Of a DNA stretch of 64,000 nucleotides, positions 52,913 to 64,000 are shown one piece after another. The position numbers and the translations under genes were made by a program. The notes under the pieces were generated by a model. The model made no database searches. It had not been told where the DNA came from and saw only the letters and a program-made list of their open reading frames with translations. Where the stretch lies: NCBI GenBank assembly GCA_022393335.1, contig JAJEKB010000525.1:1-64000 (forward strand), read 5' to 3'. Origin of the DNA: Macrotrachela quadricornifera (Eukaryota; Rotifera; Eurotatoria; Philodinida; Philodinidae). How positions within the stretch are numbered: position 1 is the stretch's first letter; each line of letters begins with the position of its first letter.

Positions 52913-55900
52913 ATGACTTCTTCATTATTATTCGACATTTGCATTACAGTTTTTGTATTTTTCATTCTTTTTGATCAGTATATTATCATTACACAAGGTA
53001 TGTTATGTTATTATCATTGTATCACATATATTTGTTTTTATTCAAATTCTTATAAATATATAGAAATTTCTTTATTTAAAAAAAATTTAGTTTAAAATAC
53101 CAGATCGGTTTAAAATAATTTATATGTTCATTTATTTATCCTTCCTTTCTTTGTTCATCCGCATTGATGTGGAGCAGACCCTTATATATTGATGATATTC
53201 AAGACCGTTGAATGACATGCATATAAGTATGTACATGTGTCACAAAATGCACAATGAAGGGAAGAGGAGATATAGTGAGTGGGTCAAGGGCAAAGTGCTC
53301 GCAATGTGAAGGAAAATGAAATCAAGTAGGAGACATGAGACCGATATCTTAATGGTTGGAAAAAAGGGAACAATAGATGTGAATGAATAAAAAGAACAGG
53401 GCACCTATTTCTTCTTCCTGTTTCCAGAATGTTGACATATATACATATACAGGTCAACGAATCGTTGATCCATATTTTAACGGTCAAAATACAAGTAATT
53501 ATAACGTTTTTTTCCTTTCTTTCTTTTATTTAGCTGGCAATTGTTTTCATCATCGTATTAATGATATGTGTTATGATCTGAGTGAAACTGATGTTAGTGA
53601 AGAACAATGTTCTGGACCATACTATTCGGATGATGTTCTTAAAGAATTAGATGGTTACACTTATACAGAAAAATGTCGTGATGTAATAGGTAAGATATAT
53701 AATAAAATTAATATTACGCATATGTACTGGATTATGCATAACTTTTTACTACGGAAATACAGTTCTACTAGCAAATGATATCAACATTGAATTTTATACT
53801 AAATGAAAGTCTGTCAAAAGTAAGATTTAAGAATCTAATTGGTCATTCACAAAAGGACGATAAATGTAGAAAGCCTAAAAACATTGAAGATGTATAGAAT
53901 ATCTCGAAAGGTATTATCCAAAGTCACTTTTAAATATTTCTGTTATATTTTGACTGAACGAACTGATATTTTTATTGTTAACCCTTAAAAGCCGGAAGGC
54001 CTTATCACCACATATTGAACAAAACTAAGTGCTAAAATAAAAAGTCTAGTATTTTTCTTACGAAGATATAAAATGTCCTTTGGAAAGGACATTCGGTCTT
54101 AACGGTCCAAAATGTTTTACATGTATTAATATTTTTGAAAAAAATTTTTTCCACAAAATACTTTTATTTCTTCATTTCTTGATACACAAGCAGTCAAATA
54201 AAGCAATATTTTACAGCTTTTCAGTATTTACAAACTTTCCCTTTCACTAAAATGCTGGTCCGTGGGTGTATTCAAGGGTCTCAGGGTCAATATTAGTTGT
54301 GAGAAGATGATTACCTTCTATTTGAGCGAGCGAGTTTTATTCGTGGATGAAGTGGTTGCTTAATTATTGAGAAAAATAGAACTAGAAGTATCGAGAAGGT
54401 CTAGAGTGAAAACTAGATTGATATCTCCACCATAAACGACATAAAGATTAGAAAAAATCGAATATTTTCGACGATTAGACGGAAAATGTACATTCTCCTT
54501 TGATTTTTCGCTCCTATCAGGCCTTATTGAGGTCAAAAATCACCAAAAGATCGATCGAATAATAATTTAGAAGTTTTTTCACTGTTAAAATAGTTTGGCC
54601 CGTTAAGACCGAATGTCCCTCCCAAGGGACATTTTTTGATGATGTCATAACTTATCAACAAATCTTTCAAAAAGTTTCGCGATGGTTTCATTCGATAGCT
54701 TGACACTACAGTTCGTGTTGCTACTCGAAAAAGAAGGCTTTCATAGTGTGTTTGTAAATAGACAAAAGTTTCAAAGTAAAAAAATTATGTTCAAGAAATT
54801 ACAGATCTCAAAAAGTTCTTAGTGGCGTCTAGCAATATCCGAAAACAACTCTCTTTCTTTTTTTATGATCTGTCAGGTTATGTTAGCATGAAAAGGCATT
54901 GAGCGTTATGTTTGAGATTTTATTATGTCTTCTATAGCGTTTTTCGCAATGTCCCTTGGAAGGGACATTCGGCTTTTAAGGGTTAATAAAGAAGTGTTCA
55001 TAGCTAATATTTATGAGAGAATCATTGTTAAAAATTGTTTTGATCTAGTACAACTGACTTCAATAAAGTACAGTAAAAACCAAAATATTTCTTCCATCAA
55101 TCAAAAATAAACGATATCTAGTTTTTTCAATACATTATTCACACTAGTATTCTTTTAACCTCATATTTATACTAGAAATATACATCTTATCACTCAGTAT
55201 ACACTAAAATTTTGAGCCATAAATAGTAAGAATTTCTTGGCACAACTGTAATATTGGTTTTTCATAACTCGTGAAAAGTTACAGTTCTTTATTGAAGTAT
55301 ACTAGGTCAAAACAATTGTTAACAATGTTTCTCCTCATAAATATTAGCTATGAATACTTCTTTATCAATAATAAAAATATTAGTTCGTTCAGTCAAAATA
55401 TAAGAGAGATATTCAAAGTTGTTTTTAGACAGTACCTTTCTCACTACCCTATATACTTTTAAAGTTTTGAGACTTTCTGCACTTCTCTAATCTATTCTTA
55501 CTTTGTGAATGACCAGCTGTGTTCTTAAATTCCATTTTTGGTGGATTTTGATTTGATATAAAAGAAAAACAATGTTGATATCATTTATTGTTGGAGCTGT
55601 GTCTCCCTAGCAAAAGATTATGCACAACTAAATATAATAATATAATAGTTGCACCAAAACATTGTGGTGTAAATTGTGGACTTGGCCAAGAATGTCAATG
55701 GATTAATGGAGAAGAGATGTGTGTATGTAGTGAAGAATCATGTACTTCAACAGATTCATTATCATCAAAATATAATAAACAACCATTATGTGCATCAAAT
55801 AATATGACATTTAACTCTCTATGTGCAATGGAAGCCTGGAAATGCTTTAACCAACAATCTGGATTATATAAAAAATACGATGGCGAATGTCAAAGTAAGA

Positions 55901-56518
55901 AATAAAAATAATCAATCAAATAAATATATATCTTTTTTATTGTCAATAGAAGATTGTAAAAATATAAAATGTCCATATGATACAGTTTGTTTATTAGTAA
56001 AAAATACTGGAGAACCATTTTGTTATCCAAAAAAACATTGTAATGCTGCTTTAAATCCTGAACCAGTTTGTGGTACGGATGGTATTACTTATAAAAATAT
56101 TTGTGCTATGCGTCTTAGTCCAGATGTTCAAGGTCGAACACCTGAATTAGCACATAAAGGTCCTTGTGGTAAGAATTTACCAAAAAAAAAATCTTTTATT
56201 TTTATAAATAAAATAGAAAATAAATGTCGAGCAAATTTATGTCAACCATACGAACGTTGTGTATATTCTCTTCAATCTCGTCCGGTCTGTATACGTTGTC
56301 AATATTCTCCACGATTTTTTACTCATAGTGGAGAATGTAGTATAAACATTGCAACATGTGGAGATGATGGAAAATTATATAAAAATTATTGTGCTTTATT
56401 ACGTGGACAGTGTGAAAAAAATCTTTATATTAATATAATTGATTATAATGTATGTCCCAATAAAATGAACATAATGCGTAAGAAATTTTTTCGAAATAAA
56501 ATCAATTATATAAATTGA
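52913..56518 (+). CDS. FST: Follistatin (secreted activin/TGF-beta ligand antagonist)
   Basis: Exons 52913-52997, 53534-53689, 55649-55894, 55950-56168 and 56217-56518 join in phase to 335 residues (human ~344). Exon 1 encodes a signal peptide (MTSSLLFDICITVFVFFILF). Exon 2 opens with GNCFHH and has the spaced cysteines of the follistatin N-terminal domain; the adjacent Cys pair seen in vertebrates (ECC) is here QCS, so one cysteine is missing. Three follistatin modules follow, each an EGF-like FOLN part plus a Kazal part: CGVNCGLGQECQW...CVC, then CKNIKCPYDTVC...PVCGTDGITYKNICAM, then CRANLCQPYERC...CGDDGKLYKNYCALL. Follistatins wrap around activin-type ligands outside the cell. The order and the GNC start separate it from agrin or SPARC-type Kazal proteins. 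The 3' end could alternatively splice at 56478. Intron 3 (1959 nt) holds a piggyBac-type element. Confidence 0.85.
53982..54982. mobile_element. Non-autonomous piggyBac-type element, 1001 bp, with TTAA duplications
   Basis: The left terminus CCCTTAAAAGCCG (53982-53994) and right terminus CGGCTTTTAAGGG (54970-54982) are perfect inverted repeats. Each is flanked by TTAA (53978-53981 and 54983-54986), the piggyBac target site. Inside are three copies of a 22-bp near-palindrome of the form AATGTCCCTTGGAAGGGACA(TT), at 54072-54093, 54612-54633 and 54948-54969. The first and third are followed by CGG and a TTAA-like run; the middle one is preceded by the inverse. There is no transposase frame, so mobilisation would need an enzyme from elsewhere in the genome. 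It sits inside follistatin intron 3. Confidence 0.88.
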
Positions 56519-57116
56519 TTTCCAAACTTCAGAATGAAATGAGAGATTGACAAATCATGGTTTCATAAATGGTTTCTTCTTCAATAGATTTATTTATATC
56601 AGCAAAAAATAGAAAATAAAAAATTAAGAATAGATTTCATAAAACTCTATTCTATATCACCGGTGACCTTACCCTATCGTTTATTTGTTTGTTTGTTTGT
56701 TTTTCTTTTCTCTCTCTTATATACTGTTGTTCTTGTATGTTTTTGTTTTTGTTTTATGAAGATCAATTGTAAGTGAATATATTATTCGAATAATTCGATT
56801 TAAACATATTTGTTTTCTCTTGTTTTGTTTTACTGTGATGATGAAAATTAAAAAACAAATACACAAAAAAAATCGAAAAAAAACGAAAAAAAAAAGATTT
56901 GTATTCTTTTCTTTTGTTCTGTTTTTTTGTTGTATCCTGTATTTTGAGTTTTTTTTTTCTCATTTTCTTTTTCTCCTTATTGTTGTAATTGTTGCCACCA
57001 AGTGTATATGTAAACGTAAAACGCATTGTTTCATTTTTTATGACAATGTAATAATATATAAGAACAAAAAAAAAAATATATATATATATTTATAAATGAA
57101 CTATAATATATAAAAT
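56519..57116. other. Convergent intergenic region (follistatin and nocturnin 3' ends)
   Basis: T- and A-rich low complexity, including a GTTT repeat near 56685-56702. The overlapping opposite-strand frames at 56763-57026 and 56820-57095 are homopolymer artefacts. Confidence 0.5.
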
Positions 57117-58347
57117 TTAGGTTCGAATAAGAAAAACTGTTTGAAGAGCTAAATGATCGGATGGATAATTAGCTGATGGAAGACCATTAGGACCAATATC
57201 ATTTTTAGTTGGAAGTTCTAAATAAGCAATAGGTGTTAAATTCTCAGGTAGATAAAAAATATAATCAATTGTTCGAATTTCTTCTTTTTCATCTGTTTCT
57301 TCTCGTGATTTAAATTTCCATGTTGTATATGGTGGTTCATTATTATTCATTAAAAATCTATATGCACTAGTAAAACCAGATTTTATTAATATATCATAAA
57401 ATGGTTCATCTATTTCACCATTAAAATCACCAGCTAAAATAATATTAGATTTTTTTGGATATTTTTCATTTAAAAAATCTATTAATGCATTTGCTTGATT
57501 TGTACGAGATGATGCAAATTGTTTTTTAGCTTTAAAATGTGTACCAATAAATAATAATGAAAATGATAATGGGATATATTCTAATTCAAGAATTGAAAAT
57601 ATCTTTAATAAAAAAAAAATAAATAAATAAATTTTTATATAGAAGAATAAATAAATATATATACATACTTGACGTCCATGTCGACCATCATTTGGTAAAT
57701 CAGAATTAGTTCGACTAATCTCTTTAAAAATAGTACTTCTATAACAAAGTAGAATACCATCAGGACCTTTAAAATTTTTGACATTATCTTCGAATGAAAG
57801 GCATCGTGAATTTGGTTTTGGAATGAAAAAACAAGAATATCTATAAATAAAAAAGAAATACTGATTAAAATAAAAATATTGTATATGCTTTATTATCTTC
57901 TTTACCCATATTTAGCTAATTCTTCTTTTAAAAAACAATCATATATATCCATCTCTTGTAATGAAATTAAATCTGGTTGATGAATAAGTATTTGTTCAAG
58001 TATTCGCCATTTACGTGTTTCATATGCAACCATTTCATCTGTTACACGAACAAAATTACCTTCAGAATAAGATAATGCTTAAATAAAATAAAAACAAGTT
58101 AAATATTAAATTATTATTTAACAAAAAAACAAAAAACCTACCTTGAGCAAGTATATTCCATTGTAATACATTAATAGTATGATCACCTGGTTTTAATGAA
58201 TAGTTACTAATAATTTTTCTTTTAAGACTTGGTAATGAAATATTTTTGTGAACTCTAAAATAAAAAAAATTATTAAAAAAAAAGTTATTCGAAAATTTAT
58301 TTTTTTTACTCATCAGGAATAAATTCATTGAGTGAAACATTCGACAT
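57117..58347 (-). CDS. NOCT: Nocturnin-like EEP (exonuclease/endonuclease/phosphatase) protein
   Basis: Minus-strand exons 58347-58310, 58254-58142, 58077-57906, 57840-57669 and 57602-57117 join in phase to 326 residues. The EEP fold motifs are in order: LQWNILAQ (Asn46), SLQEMD (Glu92), GTHFKAK (His187), GDFNGE (Asp224, Asn226), TIDYIFY and the final YPSDH (His315). The stretch EPPYTTWK and the segment IGPNGLPSANYPSDHLAL are nearly those of animal nocturnin, separating it from CCR4, Angel and PDE12. Nocturnin was first described as a deadenylase; vertebrate enzymes remove the 2'-phosphate of NADP(H), in cytosol and mitochondria. All catalytic positions appear intact. No clear mitochondrial presequence is visible; the N-terminus is short and neutral. 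Hrs lies about 600 bp upstream on the same strand, and follistatin converges from the other side. Confidence 0.9.
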
Positions 58348-58942
58348 TATTTGTTTGAAATAATATTAAAAAAAATAAATTATAAATATTACAAATATTG
58401 ATAAAATATAATTAATAAGTTCTTCTAATTAAAACATGAATTTTTCTAATATACCAATTAAATTTTTATATTCACTTGAATACCTTAAGGTAATATTTTT
58501 ATTGTATTTTTGTTGATTTTACCTTAATATGTATTATGCAAGTTATATACAAAATCAATAACAACATATTATTTAACCATTACTATTATTGTTTACATGA
58601 GGTCGCCAGTTTCAGAAACGAATCAATAAGTATTATTCATATATGAGTAATAAATTATTTGGAGATACAGGTTTTGTTTGGCCTTAGATTTTCTATTTGA
58701 TAATTTTTTTTCGAATAGATAAACTTTAATGAACAAATTATTTTTGAAAATAATCTAAGTTTCATTCAAATGATATTTATCATACATACATATATTTGTT
58801 TTAAAGAATAAAATTTACAATAAATGTACACAGAAAATATTTTACTGTGTGTTAATGAATATTTGAAAGAAAAAAAAAAGTATTGAGAATCGATATTGCA
58901 CAAAAAAAAGGAAATGAAAATGTTCATTTATATTTAATTCTT
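58348..58942. other. Intergenic between Hrs stop and nocturnin start
   Basis: About 600 bp, AT-rich, both neighbours on the minus strand. It holds the Hrs 3' UTR and the nocturnin promoter; no further feature is seen. Confidence 0.5.
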
Positions 58943-60809
58943 TTAATCAAATGAAATTAATGTTTGTTCATTTGATTGTATGGATGGATGGACAGAATAT
59001 GGTTGTTGAATTTGAGATAATGATGTTGTTATTGATTGTGGTAAACCATCTGACAATTCTATATATTAAAATAAATATATTATTTAAAAGAATATTTTTG
59101 AATACTTACGACCCATTGAAAATGAATATGATGTTAATTGACTAGGAGGAATTGGATGTTGATAATAACCGACAGATGATGGTGGTTGAACATATGGAAT
59201 CTTAAAGTAAAAAAAAAATATTTACTTTTTCTTTTTAATGTAATTAATATAATGATTAACCTGATTTTGTTGTTCACGTTGTTGAGCATAACGTCGTTGT
59301 TGATCAAGACGTGCTTGCATTTCAGCTTCTTGTTCTGCAAGACGTTGTAAATGTATTTGTCTTTGATATTCTAAATAAGCCTATATAAAACAAAAATAAA
59401 CTATTAGATAAAAAAAAAGGCTTTAACAATGTTTTTTTTACTTGTTTTTTTTGACGCATATCATCAAGTTTACAAGCTAATTGCATTTGACGTTGTCTTT
59501 CACGTTCAAATGCTTGACGTTTTTTATTTTCAATATGTTCATCACGTAATGCATTTAATGCTTCTCGTGCATCTTTCAATTGACTTAATTTATCTTGTAG
59601 ACTTTCATAATGAGCTAAAAATAAAAATATTTATTATTTATTTAATTATGAAACAAATAAAAAAATATTAAAACCTTGCTTATCATCAAGCAATTTTATA
59701 AATTTATGTAATTCAGGATACATATGTTGAAGAATTAAAAATACAGATTGTACAGCTGTATCATTACCAATATTTCTTCCACGTTGTTGATTACTTAACA
59801 TACGAAATTTAATATTATTTATATGTTCATTAACAGAACTAATAAATCTATCAATTTCTTCATCACGAACATATTTATCTAATGGATCCTTAAATATAAA
59901 AATAAAAGTAAAAATAAAGTTTAATTTTTTCAAGAATATACTTTAGAAAATTCTGTTGTTGCTGTTGTTGTTGTTCCATGATCTTTTTGTACTTGTCCTT
60001 CCCAATAATTTCGATCTAAATATTTAGCTAATTCTCCATTAGTATTCGTTTGTTCGTTATCATCCTATTTATATAAAAATAAAAAAAACAAAGGTTATAA
60101 CAAATTTTGACCTTTATCATTAAACAAACATATGGTCTAGATATATTTCAACCTTCATATTATTATTATTGTTTATTTTATAGAAAAGATTATTTCTAAT
60201 ACCTGATCAGCTACTGGTGCTGAACCAAGTGGTGTTGGAGGAAATTGAATATTTGGCATAGCATATTGTTGAGTAAGTAATTTTTTTTGACGTTCTTTTT
60301 CTTTAGCTTCACTTTGAGATAAAGATATTGCTAATTGAAGTGCATCTTCGTCATCAAGTTCAGCTTGACTTTTTCCTTTTGGTGCTGTCGTTAATGATGA
60401 TAATGGTGCATGTAGACTTCCAGTTCTTTAAAAGAAAAAGAAAAGAAAAGAATAAAATTTATATTACAAAAATTTATTTACGTTGTTAAACGATCATAAC
60501 ATGATTCACAAACTCGAACTTCATCTTCAATACCATATTCAAGTAAAGGACTTGATTTCGATGAACCTATTCAAATATATACGCTTTAAAAAAAAAAGCA
60601 AATTCATTTTAATAAAATATACAAACATGTTGAACAAAATGTTTCTCCACAAGCACGACAATGATGTTTACGAGTAAACGCTGAAAATGATGTATGACAA
60701 CGAAAACAAGCATCACGATCAGTCCTAAAACAAACAAAATTTAGACATTAAAAAGATTAAAGATTTTTTAAAATACAAACCATGTTGGTAAACTTTGTGG
60801 AACAACCAT
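58943..60809 (-). CDS. HGS: Hrs/HGS (ESCRT-0 subunit) lacking the VHS domain
   Basis: Ten minus-strand exons, 60809-60781, 60724-60627, 60566-60482, 60425-60203, 60064-59942, 59888-59675, 59614-59442, 59380-59261, 59200-59110 and 59058-58943, join in phase to 423 residues. Hrs recognises ubiquitinated cargo on PI3P-rich endosomes and recruits ESCRT-I and clathrin. Seen in order: FYVE finger (residues ~10-70; CFRCHTSFSAFTRKHHCRAC, the RKHHCRACG core intact, VRVCESCYDRL), ubiquitin-interacting motif (~95-112; EDALQLAISLSQSEAKEK), the ELAKYLDRNYWE motif, the helical core that pairs with STAM (RGRNIGNDTAVQSVF; YESLQDKLSQLKDAREALNA), a Gln-rich coil, and a terminal clathrin box LISFD as in human HGS. 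The N-terminal VHS domain (about 150 residues in others) is absent: the protein begins MVVPQSLPTW directly before the FYVE, and DOP1 starts only 370 bp away. Confidence 0.92.
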
Positions 60810-61179
60810 GGTTTAGTTTTTATTTGATCTTAGTATTATAACGAATAGTTCAATGACGCAGAATTTTAATAGTTAAGATAAAAATATAAAGAATTGTTTA
60901 TTTTATACGTCAGGAAAAAAATGAGTCAAATTAAATGTATGATAAATATTTTAATCCTTGATTTTTGATTGGTTAGATTCTTTTACCAATGACATATTCA
61001 AAATAACAAATGACTCATCATCAACATCGATCACTCGATTCTTCCATTTATATATCATAGTTAAGTGTTTCGATGTACGTGTTCTATTATTGATATTTAT
61101 CTATTTTATTCGTGATTATTAGTTTAAAGAAAATATTTTTAAAGAAAATTTTTACGAATAAAATAAAACTAAAACAAAA
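60810..61179. promoter_or_regulatory. Bidirectional promoter region between HGS and DOP1
   Basis: The two start codons lie 370 bp apart and diverge, so both promoters must fit here unless a 5' UTR intron extends further. The region is AT-rich and I could not define any particular element in it. Confidence 0.6.
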
Positions 61180-62240
61180 ATGAGTTTAATGCCCAATGAT
61201 GAAATAACTTTATTAAGCGATGGTCGATATAAAAATTTTCTTGGAACATTAGAAAAAGTTCTTAAACAATTTGAATATTCATCTGAATGGGCTGATCTCA
61301 TAACAAATCTAGTCAAAGTAAAAAAAGTAAGAGAAATAAAAAGATAAAAAGAAAATTTAAAAAAATTAAAATTAAAATTTTCTATTAATAAATAAAAAAG
61401 GTTATTGAAAGTTATCCCAAATTTCAATCTATACCAAAACGTATAACATTATCAAAACGTCTAGCACAATGTCTTCATCCTGCATTACCATCTGGTGTTC
61501 ATTTAAAAACTCTTGAAGTATATGAAACAATATTTCGAATGATTGGAAAACGTAATTTACAACGAGATATTATTTTATATTCATATGGATTATTTCCATT
61601 ATTACCTGCTGCTGCATTACCTGTTAAACCTGTTTTATTAACATTGTATGAAACATATTTTTTACCATTAGATGAAGCACTTAATCCAATATTAACAGGA
61701 TTTTTGCTTGGATTATTTCCAGCATTAGAAGAAGGTGCAGATTATTATGATAGAATTTATTTATTACTTGATAATTTATCAAATCGTATTGATAAATTTT
61801 ATTTTTATACATGTATATGGTCAGGTATACATTTACTTGCATCGGCAAGATATTCAGCATTAACATTTATATTAAATCATTTTGATAAAAGAAAAATTAT
61901 GGAAGATCAACTTTATTTAATGGGTTCATCTCTTGAAACAATGGTAAAAATAAAATAATAAAAAGAAAAAAAATTATTTTTTGCTCTTCTTGATAGATAT
62001 CTGCTGTATGTACATGTCTTCAAGATCGTGAACAATCATTAGTTCAACGTTCAATACTCGATTTTCTTCTTGCATGTTTACCAATGCATAATAAACAATT
62101 AACAAAAATTGATACAATGAAAATTATAACTGTTAGTTTACATATATTATTAAAACGTGATATGTCATTAAATCGACGTATATATGCATGGTTTCTTGGT
62201 ACTGAACAATCACCTATGGATAATACAAATCAACAGCAGC

Positions 62241-62277
<37 letters not shown>

Positions 62278-64000
62278 GATAAATGAAATAAATGCATCAA
62301 CAACATCATTAACAATAACAAATGATCCATTTGATTCATCATCATATTTTATTCAATATACACGAGAATATTTAATTCAATCATTATTACATGCACTTGA
62401 AACAATTTCTTCAGATACATTATTAACAACATCAATAACAAAAACTAAATCAAAATTAATTACAACAGATGATAATAATACATTAGTATCAGCTATTAAT
62501 GAATCACTACCATCAACATGGACAATAACAAAATTAATTCGTGTATTGATTATTCTAGGTAGAAATTGAATTCATTCTATAGAATATTTTATTTTTATTT
62601 AAATACGATAAAAATTAGATCTAAAATATTTTTTTATTCCTATTATCAGACATTTCAACAAATGCTAATTATTTCTGAAAGAATAATTCATATTTGTATT
62701 TTAACTTTTTAAAGAAATCTATGGCATAATCTTAAAAGATTTATTATTTCATTTGAATTGAAAAATTTTTTTTTTAAATATTTCTCAAAAAAAAAAGAAC
62801 AAATTAAAAATTTTGAATTTATATTTAATCTAGTTGATAAACCTGATGTTGGTCCAAATATTCTTGAATCTGTTTTAATGAGTTATTTATTAATTATTTA
62901 TCAATATGTATATTTACCAACTAAACAAATTCCAGCAATAAATATTCAACAAGAAAATACACGTTCTGAAACTCTTAAAACATTAAATATGCTTCTTGAT
63001 ACATTTGAACCATATTTTATATGGGAATTTTTAACAAAAAATTTTGATATTATTATAACTGAACAACAAGAACAAATACATTTAACAGCAGGATCAACAA
63101 TAGAACAATTATGTGGAATAATAAATATGTTACTCGATATAGCATCATTAGATTCATCAACTGATATACAATCTGAACATTTACCTGAAATGCTTTATCA
63201 TCTTATTAAAACAATGAATAATAATATAAATAAATTTACAGCTGATCAAATAACATTATGTATAGAAATATTATTAAAAATATTAAAAAAAGTTGTTCCA
63301 ACTGATACAAAACATCGTTTATCAATATTTCATTGTTCAGCAAGTGATGATAATTTATCATTATTTGAACAACAAAAACAATCAACAGAAAATATTTTTA
63401 ATGAAAATTTAACTGATAGTGATAGTGATAATGATAGTGATAATGATAATCAATTAAATAATGATTATTCATCTGAAGTAATACTAACAACTGAACAACA
63501 ATGTATAAATGATATTGAACAACTTCTTGATCGTATGGTACGTAAAGTTGAAAAACAATTAAATAAAACAAATAATGAAAAGAAAAAAATTTTTGATGAA
63601 AAACAAATTCCAGTATTAACAAAAACAATGTTACGATCAATGAATCATTTAGAAAAATCTTTAACATTATATAAAATATTTTTTCATCGATTTATCATAA
63701 CATTTTTAATTGATACAAATAAAAATTCATTAATTGAAAAATTTCAAAATATTTATTCAATAACACAAAAAAAAACAAATGAAAATATTTTAGCTATATT
63801 TAATCAATATCATCAACAAAATATATTTCAATTAAAATTAAATGATAATGTTGATTATTATAAACATGCTTTTGATCATTGTTGTAAATTACTTATTGAA
63901 TTTTGTTGTTTTCCAAGACAATCATCGATGAAAGATCAATCAACTTTATTGAAAGGTATTTATTATTTTATAACACTAATAATCATTTATTGAAAATTTT
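61180..64000 (+). CDS. DOP1: DOP1 / Dopey protein, N-terminal part (3' partial)
   Basis: Exons 61180-61326, 61401-61943, 61997-62558 and 62834-63955 join in phase; a donor at 63956 leads out of the window. About 790 residues are present of a family usually above 1700. The Dopey N-terminal domain is clear: DGRYKNFLGTLEKVLKQF, then SEWADLITNLVKV, KRLAQCLHPALPSGVHLKTL, LQRDIILYSYGLFPLLPAA and GLFPALEEGADYYDRIYLLL. DOP1 proteins partner with MON2 in endosome-to-Golgi traffic and membrane organisation. Vertebrates have two copies (DOP1A/B); which is closer cannot be told. A polyQ insertion is encoded at about 62233-62278, and an acidic Asp/Ser repeat (DSDSDNDSDNDN) near 63415-63445. Intron 62559-62833 (275 nt) is longer than the rest. 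Confidence 0.93.
62233..62278 (+). repeat. CAA/CAG repeat encoding polyglutamine in DOP1
   Basis: A run of CAA codons with a few CAG gives about 16-17 glutamines between a conserved helical segment and an Asn/Thr-rich linker. Shorter CAA runs occur in the C2H2/polyQ gene (about 4703-4722 and 5440-5460). Confidence 0.9.

Noticed and set aside
52627..52974. A 115-codon frame upstream of follistatin with a long Ser/Leu run.
   Set aside because: Most of it is the CT microsatellite; the genuine start is the signal-peptide ATG at 52913 in another frame.
55588..55648. Earlier acceptor (CCCTAG near 55609) for follistatin exon 3.
   Set aside because: In the required phase it meets a stop after about 11 codons; the acceptor at 55648 opens cleanly into the first follistatin module.
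56763..57095. Opposite-strand overlapping frames rich in Lys or Phe.
   Set aside because: They come from A/T homopolymers between two convergent genes and have no splice partners or motifs.
1..64000. Search for tRNA, rRNA, CRISPR arrays and telomeric repeats.
   Set aside because: No cloverleaf with conserved TpsiC-type box, no rRNA core sequence, no regularly spaced direct repeats and no terminal repeat tracts were noticed by eye.

Overview
This is an AT-rich animal nuclear genome window. It holds intron-rich genes with very short introns (mostly 45-80 nt, GT...AG), A/T-ending codons, many CAA/CAT runs, and transposon-like foldback elements. The gene families (teneurin, follistatin, HECTD1, Hrs, nocturnin, DOP1) are metazoan. 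The short introns, the codon usage and one probable bacterial/phage-derived domain suggest a bdelloid rotifer or similar small invertebrate; the species is an inference. All exon models were built by hand by checking that splice phases stay open across junctions, with no transcript evidence.

Layout. 1-1549 (+): the C-terminal HECT domain of a HECTD1-type ubiquitin ligase, cut by the window edge. 4596-6384 (+): an unrecognised C2H2/polyQ protein with a foldback element in its last intron. 7735-8073: a second foldback element. 8898-9538 (-): an unrecognised four-helix membrane protein. 12479-13234 (+): a spermidine/spermine N-acetyltransferase. 13297-13968 (-): a small protein with an N-myristoylation signal. 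14358-19370 (-): an unrecognised ~806-residue protein with apparent alternative first and last exons. 22482-23144 (-): an intronless RRM-DUF4326 fusion, the most unusual gene here. 27357-44690 (+): a complete teneurin of about 2770 residues in 27 coding exons. 45266-47047 (+): an unrecognised low-complexity protein with a hidden in-frame intron. 47048-52912: a gene-poor stretch. 52913-56518 (+): follistatin, with a 1001-bp piggyBac-type non-autonomous element in its third intron. 57117-58347 (-): nocturnin. 58943-60809 (-): Hrs/HGS (ESCRT-0) lacking its VHS domain. 61180 to the edge (+): DOP1/Dopey.

Several genes concern membrane traffic and signalling. Hrs sorts ubiquitinated cargo on endosomes, and its divergent neighbour DOP1 works in endosome/Golgi traffic; their start codons are only 370 bp apart. 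Teneurin is a cell-surface adhesion receptor and follistatin a secreted TGF-beta/activin antagonist. Nocturnin is an EEP-family phosphatase/nuclease, SAT acts in polyamine catabolism, and HECTD1 is a ubiquitin ligase. No operon-like organisation is visible. No tRNA, rRNA or CRISPR was found.
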